Shown: piece by piece, positions 12,915-16,751 of the stretch
Layout of the letters: each line of letters starts with the position of its first letter
Numbering within the stretch: the stretch's first letter is position 1
Assembly (NCBI GenBank): GCA_017883215.1
Contig: JADGOA010000036.1
Coordinates: forward strand, 1 to 16,751
DNA from: Thermoanaerobaculia bacterium
GTDB lineage: Bacteria > Acidobacteriota > Thermoanaerobaculia > Gp7-AA8
Direction: 5' to 3'
Length of the DNA: 16,751 nucleotides
Notes under the pieces: generated by a model
What the model was told of the DNA's origin: nothing
The model's input: only the letters and a program-made list of their open reading frames with translations
The model's database searches: none
Position numbers and translations under genes: made by a program

Positions 12915-13571
12915 ATGAGCGAAACCCTGCAAACACCTCGCACAACTGTTCGACGTCTCGCCGGCCGCGGCTCCTACGACCGCGAACTGATTCACGGAAT
13001 CCTCGACGAAGCATTCATTTGCCACGTCGGCTTCGTGGCTGGCGGCGCCCCCGTCGTCATTCCGACGATTCACTGGCGAGAAGGTGAGACGCTCTACTTT
13101 CATGGCTCTGCGGCGAGCCGGATGCTGCGCTCGATGCGAGACGGCGCGGAGGTGTGCGTCACGGTCACTCTGCTCGACGGCCTCGTGCTGGCGCGATCGG
13201 CATTCCATCACTCCATGAATTATCGATCGGCTGTGGTGATCGGCCGGGCGCGCGAGGTCACGGGCGAAGAGAAGTTGCGCGCGCTCACCGCACTGGTCGA
13301 ACACGTCTGCCGCGGGCGGTCAGCCGAGGTGCGGCCGCCGAACGAGATCGAGCTCCAGCAGACGCTCGTGCTGGCGTTGCCGATCGAGGAGGCTTCGGCG
13401 AAAGTGCGCACGGGCGGTGCGGTCGACGACGAAGAAGATCACGCGCTGCCGGTTTGGGCCGGCGTCCTTCCGCTGCGCACCGTGCCGCAGGAGCCGATCG
13501 CGGACGTGCGGCTCGACCCGGCCGTGGCGGTTCCCGAGTACGTGAAGCACTACACGCGGCGAGGGCGGTAG
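12915..13571 (+). CDS. Pyridoxamine 5'-phosphate oxidase-like flavin-binding protein (COG3467/NimA type)
   Basis: This 218-residue protein belongs to the split-barrel FMN-binding group that includes PNPOx-like proteins and NimA. Key segments are the N-terminal helix YDRELIHGILDEAF, the strand ICHVGFVAGGAPVVIPTIHW, the phosphate-binding YFHGSAASRML (61-71), and the C-terminal SAKVRTGGAVDDEED with LPVWAGVLPL (161-187), which is typical of COG3467. Members bind FMN, F420 or haem and reduce or sequester small molecules; true PNPOx activity is unlikely. The start at 12915 (MSETLQTP) has TATCAT 8 nt upstream; the longer frame begins in a repeat. It converges with the DinB-like gene, with 33 bp between stops. 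The specific substrate is unknown. Confidence 0.85.
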   Translation: MSETLQTPRTTVRRLAGRGSYDRELIHGILDEAFICHVGFVAGGAPVVIPTIHWREGETLYFHGSAASRMLRSMRDGAEVCVTVTLLDGLVLARSAFHHSMNYRSAVVIGRAREVTGEEKLRALTALVEHVCRGRSAEVRPPNEIELQQTLVLALPIEEASAKVRTGGAVDDEEDHALPVWAGVLPLRTVPQEPIADVRLDPAVAVPEYVKHYTRRGR

Positions 13572-13604
13572 GTACTTCGTGGTGAGCGGGCGACCCAGCT
13601 CTTC

Positions 13605-14156
13605 TCAACGGCTCCAGGGCGGCACGACTTTGTTCATCCGCGCGTAAGCGACCGACTGGCCGAGGTGCTCGTGCAGGTGGTTCAGGATGGTGACGAAGAC
13701 GCCGCGGACGGTGGTCGGGCTGCCTAACATCACCACCGGCTTGTCCAGGTCGGCGTCGCTGGTCTTCTTCATCACCGCCTGAATGTATTCGAACGATTTC
13801 TGCAGTTCGGCGACCAGAGTGGCCTTGTCCGTGATCTTCTCGATGTCTTTCGGCATGTTCGCCGGGGGCTGCTCGCCGAGGAAGGTCGCCAGGAAGTATG
13901 TGCCGCCTGCCGTGTGCCCGTAGACCTCGCTGATCGAGCGCACACCCTCAGCGGGGCGCCAGGAGTACTTCTCCTGTGGGATCGCTTTGGCCAGCGAGAC
14001 GGACTTTTTCTGCAGGTCGGCCACGTCCGTCAGGAACTCGGCCCGGAAGCCTTTCGTCGGGCTGTTCTGCGGCAGGGGCTTTGCCGCCGGCGGCTGCACT
14101 GCAAACGTTGCGGAAGCGACGAGCAGCAGGACGGCGGCGCAAGCGTGCGATTTCAT
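13605..14156 (-). CDS. Exported DinB-family (DfsB-like) protein
   Basis: This 183-residue protein is a DinB-type four-helix bundle preceded by a signal peptide (MKSHACAAVLLLVASATFAV, likely cut near residue 19). The putative metal-binding histidines are His81 in EVYGHTAG, and His160 and His164 in LNHLHEHLGQ. The WRPAEGVRSISEVYGH segment is also typical. DinB-fold proteins are mostly cytosolic metal-dependent thiol transferases or of unknown role, so an exported member is less usual. The start at 14156 has TACAAT 7 nt upstream and no Shine-Dalgarno sequence. It is divergent from the acyl-CoA dehydrogenase gene and convergent with the PNPOx-like gene. The fold is well supported; the activity is unknown. 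Confidence 0.87.
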   Translation of the reverse strand: MKSHACAAVLLLVASATFAVQPPAAKPLPQNSPTKGFRAEFLTDVADLQKKSVSLAKAIPQEKYSWRPAEGVRSISEVYGHTAGGTYFLATFLGEQPPANMPKDIEKITDKATLVAELQKSFEYIQAVMKKTSDADLDKPVVMLGSPTTVRGVFVTILNHLHEHLGQSVAYARMNKVVPPWSR

Positions 14157-14163
14157 GCGCCGG

Positions 14164-14169
14164 ATTGTA
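14164..14169 (-). promoter_or_regulatory. Putative -10 box, leaderless start of the DinB-like gene
   Basis: TACAAT lies 7 nt before the ATG at 14156, the spacing expected if transcription starts at the ATG. Confidence 0.5.
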
Positions 14170-14234
14170 GCGCGCGTGTGTCGGTCGGTCGGTGTGAAAA
14201 AGCGTCAAAGGTAGCCTGCGCCGCCTCGCCGCGC

Positions 14235-14240
14235 TAGAAT
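14235..14240 (+). promoter_or_regulatory. Possible -10 box upstream of the acyl-CoA dehydrogenase
   Basis: TAGAAT is the only good -10-like hexamer in the 203-bp divergent gap. It lies 119 nt before the ATG at 14360, implying a leader of roughly 113 nt. I see no riboswitch or operator in that leader. Confidence 0.3.
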
Positions 14241-14359
14241 TCGCGCGCTGTTCACGCCCGGAACAGTTGCCGCGTCGCGGCGCATCTGACATCCTCACAC
14301 CTTCTGCCATCCGGGCAATCCACCACGAGTTCACACCACGAGTTCAGGAGCTGGTTCGC

Positions 14360-15511
14360 ATGGACTTCCGCCTCACCGACGAACAGAAGCAGATTCAAAC
14401 GATGGTCAAGGATTTCGCCGAGAGCGAGATCAAGCCGCACCTTTTCGAGTGGGACGAGGCGCAGCACTTCCCCGTCCCCGAGTTCAAGAAGGCCGGCGAG
14501 CTCGGCCTCCTCGGCGTCACCATTCCAGAGCAGTACGGCGGCGCCGGCCTCTCCTACATCGATTACGCGAACGTGGTCGAGGAGCTCGCCGTCGTCGACA
14601 GTGGCTTCGGCCTCAGCGTGGCGGCGCACAACTCCCTCGGGACCGGCCACATCTACCTCGCTGGAAACGAAGAGCAGCGCAAGAAGTGGCTGCCCAAGCT
14701 CACCTCGGGCGACTGGATCGGCGCCTGGGGCCTGACCGAGCCGGGATCGGGCAGCGACGCTTCGGGCATGCGCACCGCGGCCGTGAAAGACGGCAACGAG
14801 TGGGTGCTCAACGGCACGAAGAACTTCATCACCAACGCCACCTGCGCCGACATCTCGGTCGTCCTTGCCGTGACCGACAAGTCGAACCAGAAGCACGGCA
14901 TCACCGCCTTCGCCGTGGAGATGGATCGCAAGGGGATCCGCCCCGGCAAGAAGGAGAACAAGCTCGGCATGCGCGTGTCCGACACCGCCGAGCTGGTGAT
15001 GGAAGACTGCCGCGTCCCGAACGAAAACGTTCTCGGGAAGATCGGCTACGGCTTCATCGATGCCATGAAGATCCTCGACGGTGGCCGCATCTCCATCGGC
15101 GCGCTCGCCGTCGGCATCGCCCGCGGCGCATACGAAGCGGCGCGCGATTACTCGAAACAGCGCACCGCCTTCGGTCAGCCGATCTCAGGGTTTCAGGCCA
15201 TCCAGTTCATGCTCGCGGACATGGCCACCGAGATCGACGCCGCACGCCTGCTCTGCTATCGCGCGGCGACGATCAAGGACGCCGGCGAGCGCGTGACCCA
15301 GTACTCGGCGATGGCCAAGCTCTTCGCCTCGGAAGTGGCCGTGCGCTGCACCGAGAAGGGCGTGCAGATCTTCGGCGGCTACGGCTTCATCAAGGAGTAC
15401 CCGGCCGAGAAGTACTACCGCGACGTGAAGCTCTGCACGATCGGCGAGGGAACGAGCGAGATCCAGCGGATGGTCATCGCGCGGAATCTGCTCGCGGGAG
15501 TGAATCAGTAG
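14360..15511 (+). CDS. Acyl-CoA dehydrogenase (short/branched-chain type)
   Basis: This 383-residue FAD enzyme has the standard length of soluble acyl-CoA dehydrogenases, which introduce a trans-2 double bond in acyl-CoA and pass electrons to ETF. Visible features are the N-terminal helical domain ([11 protein letters not shown]), IPEQYGGAG, the FAD-binding [14 protein letters not shown], the strand [23 protein letters not shown], and [20 protein letters not shown]. The catalytic base is Glu363 in [10 protein letters not shown], the position used by short- and medium-chain enzymes. AGGAG at 14346-14350 supports the ATG at 14360. The frame is open from a TTG at 14267, but those residues are not family-like. 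MeaB follows 70 bp downstream, suggesting a role in branched-chain amino acid or odd-chain fatty acid breakdown. Chain-length specificity cannot be read by eye. Confidence 0.94.
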   Translation: MDFRLTDEQKQIQTMVKDFAESEIKPHLFEWDEAQHFPVPEFKKAGELGLLGVTIPEQYGGAGLSYIDYANVVEELAVVDSGFGLSVAAHNSLGTGHIYLAGNEEQRKKWLPKLTSGDWIGAWGLTEPGSGSDASGMRTAAVKDGNEWVLNGTKNFITNATCADISVVLAVTDKSNQKHGITAFAVEMDRKGIRPGKKENKLGMRVSDTAELVMEDCRVPNENVLGKIGYGFIDAMKILDGGRISIGALAVGIARGAYEAARDYSKQRTAFGQPISGFQAIQFMLADMATEIDAARLLCYRAATIKDAGERVTQYSAMAKLFASEVAVRCTEKGVQIFGGYGFIKEYPAEKYYRDVKLCTIGEGTSEIQRMVIARNLLAGVNQ

Positions 15512-15581
15512 CTGATCATCGACGAGTGACACGCCTGCTGTGTGCGTTCCAGGCCATCAGGATGACAGCGTAGCCAGCACC

Positions 15582-16532
15582 ATGTCCGACATCGACGACC
15601 TCACCTCTGCGATTCTGGCCGGCAAGTACCGGGCGCTGGGTAAGGCCATCTCCCTGGTCGAACGCGACGATCCTGTTGCGCAGCGGCTGCTGGCCGATCT
15701 GTACGCCGCTACCGGACGGGCGCGCATCATCGGCGTGACGGGCTCGCCGGGATCCGGCAAGTCGACTCTCGTCGCCGCGATGGCGAAGCACTACCGCGGG
15801 CAGTCGAAGCGGGTGGGCATCGTGGCCGTCGACCCGACTTCGCCGTTCACCGGCGGCGCGATCCTCGGCGACCGGATTCGAATGGCCGAGCTCTACACCG
15901 ATCGCGGCGTCTTCATCCGATCGATGGCGACGCGCGGCTTCCTCGGCGGACTGGCGCGCGCCACGAACGACGTCGTCGACATCCTCGACGCCTCCGGATT
16001 CGACATCATCCTGGTGGAGACGGTGGGCGTCGGTCAGGACGAGATCGAAGTCGTCCGCACCGTGCAGACCAACCTCGTCGTCCTCGTGCCCGGAATGGGC
16101 GATGACATTCAGGCCATCAAGGCCGGCATCATGGAGATCGGCGACATCTTCGTCGTGAACAAGGCCGACCGGCCGGGGGCCGACAAGACGGTGACCGAGA
16201 TCAAGATGATGATGTCGCTGGTCGAAGAGCACGGCGAGTGGGTCGCTCCGATCGTGAAGACGGTGGCGTCGAAACGCGAAGGGATCGGCGAGCTCGACAC
16301 GGCCATGGAGCAGCATTACGAATACCTCACGAAATCCGGCGAGCTCGACCGCCGCAACCGCGAGCGCGTCCGCATCCGCATCGAAACCCAGCTGAAGAAA
16401 CGGTTCATGGATCGCCTCATCGGCGGGGCCGTAACGCGCGAGCAGTACGACGCGCTCCTCGATGACGTCATGCGCAAGCGGAGCAATCCGCACGACGCCG
16501 CCGAAGAGATGCTGGGAAGAATCAGGTTTTGA
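15582..16532 (+). CDS. meaB: Methylmalonyl-CoA mutase-associated GTPase MeaB
   Basis: MeaB (once called ArgK) is a SIMIBI-class GTPase chaperone that gates cofactor B12 loading of methylmalonyl-CoA mutase and protects it from inactivation. This copy is 316 residues. It shows the P-loop GSPGSGKS (54-61), the family signature DPTSPFTGGAILGDRIRM (84-101), MATRGFLGG (115-123), ETVGVGQDE (146-154) as G3, and NKAD (193-196) as G4. The C-terminal helical dimerisation arm follows. The ATG at 15582 (MSDIDDL) is chosen from family length; a GTG at 15540 in the same frame would add 14 unlikely residues. No good Shine-Dalgarno sequence is seen. It may share a transcript with the upstream acyl-CoA dehydrogenase. 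The mutase itself is not in the window. Confidence 0.95.
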   Translation: MSDIDDLTSAILAGKYRALGKAISLVERDDPVAQRLLADLYAATGRARIIGVTGSPGSGKSTLVAAMAKHYRGQSKRVGIVAVDPTSPFTGGAILGDRIRMAELYTDRGVFIRSMATRGFLGGLARATNDVVDILDASGFDIILVETVGVGQDEIEVVRTVQTNLVVLVPGMGDDIQAIKAGIMEIGDIFVVNKADRPGADKTVTEIKMMMSLVEEHGEWVAPIVKTVASKREGIGELDTAMEQHYEYLTKSGELDRRNRERVRIRIETQLKKRFMDRLIGGAVTREQYDALLDDVMRKRSNPHDAAEEMLGRIRF

Positions 16533-16542
16533 CCCCGCGCGC

Positions 16543-16621
16543 GTGTCATCCCGAGCCGGTGAACGGCCAGGGGCCGATGGAGCGGAAGTGACACTGTCAT
16601 TCCGAGCCGGCGGAACCCCGG
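16543..16621. repeat. Inverted copy of the left-edge repeat
   Basis: Positions 16578-16621 are the exact reverse complement of 101-144, and the similarity continues with mismatches from 16578 back to about 16543 (matching 145-180). It carries the same GTCATTCCGAGC motifs and follows the meaB stop by 10 bp. Confidence 0.8.
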
Positions 16622-16679
16622 AGGGGCATACGCGCTGACTGAACACCGCCGCCTCGCGAAAAGAACGGCGCGTCCCGGT

Positions 16680-16740
16680 CCCCTCGCCCCGTGCTCCCAA
16701 TCGAACGGCCGCACTGAACCGATCCGCACGGGGCGAGGGG
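16680..16740. repeat. 15-bp inverted repeat at right edge
   Basis: Arms 16680-16694 (cccctcgccccgtgc) and 16726-16740 are exact reverse complements around a 31-nt loop. The element may continue past the window edge. No gene is visible from 16533 to the end. Confidence 0.65.
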
Positions 16741-16751
16741 ATGAAGGGGAG

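Noticed and set aside
12501..13087. Overlapping plus- and minus-strand ORFs through the 12706-12856 repeat
   Set aside because: They are composed of repeat-derived residues (GHSCP, ERTFLSA) and shadows of the FmdB and PNPOx-like genes.
14241..14359. Riboswitch in the acyl-CoA dehydrogenase leader
   Set aside because: The predicted leader is about 113 nt, but I could find no conserved riboswitch core or strong paired structure by eye.

Overview
This is GC-rich bacterial chromosome. The genes are densely packed, mostly short operons or single genes, and nearly every gap between genes holds palindromic or short-unit tandem repeats. There is no tRNA, rRNA, CRISPR array, transposase or phage gene that I can recognise. 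The gene mix and these particular intergenic repeat families resemble uncultured Acidobacteriota (Thermoanaerobaculia-like) or a similar soil or sediment lineage. That placement is inference from style; no phylogenetic marker was compared.

Layout. 1-220 is a repeat block. 233-1461 (minus) holds a small three-helix membrane protein followed by a YihG/PlsC-like acyltransferase. 1529-1954 (plus) is a stand-alone response-regulator receiver, convergent with a single-cluster 4Fe-4S ferredoxin (2018-2266, minus). A SIMPL-domain exported protein (2364-3080) and an ArsN2-like GNAT acetyltransferase (3282-3728) follow on the plus strand. 3734-4133 is a 400-bp repeat island. 4173-6619 (minus) is a two-gene operon: a GT2 glycosyltransferase fused to a SAM methyltransferase, then mannose-1-phosphate guanylyltransferase, overlapping by 4 bp. 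Divergent from it, 6707-8029 encodes a polytopic membrane protein joining a phytol/dolichol-kinase-like half to a DUF92 (VTE6-like) half. A small zinc-ribbon protein (8164-8364, minus) is divergent from the ribosome-assembly GTPase Der (8423-9838). 9864-10207 is a second repeat island, followed by a fused aconitase/isopropylmalate-dehydratase-type hydro-lyase (10297-12297), an FmdB-type zinc ribbon (12469-12660), a PNPOx-like flavin protein (12915-13571), an exported DinB-like protein (13605-14156, minus), an acyl-CoA dehydrogenase (14360-15511) and the MeaB GTPase (15582-16532). The right edge is again repeats, including an inverted copy of the repeat at the left edge.

Functional links. ManC would make GDP-mannose, a plausible donor for the co-transcribed GT2 domain, which looks like a polyprenyl-phosphate mannosyltransferase. 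The divergent prenol-kinase-like fusion could supply or recycle a polyprenyl phosphate. Acyl-CoA dehydrogenase with MeaB points to branched- or odd-chain acyl-CoA breakdown through methylmalonyl-CoA, although no mutase is in view.

Two patterns stand out. First, many genes have a TANNAT-like box only 6-9 nt before the start codon and no Shine-Dalgarno sequence, as expected for leaderless mRNAs. Second, short-unit (7, 8 or 9 bp) tandem and inverted repeats sit at gene 3' ends and in two cases supply the stop codon. The most intriguing protein is the 440-residue two-kinase-like fusion, and the most intriguing non-coding structure is the 271-bp inverted-repeat element at 9937-10207 with a 25-codon ORF at its centre.
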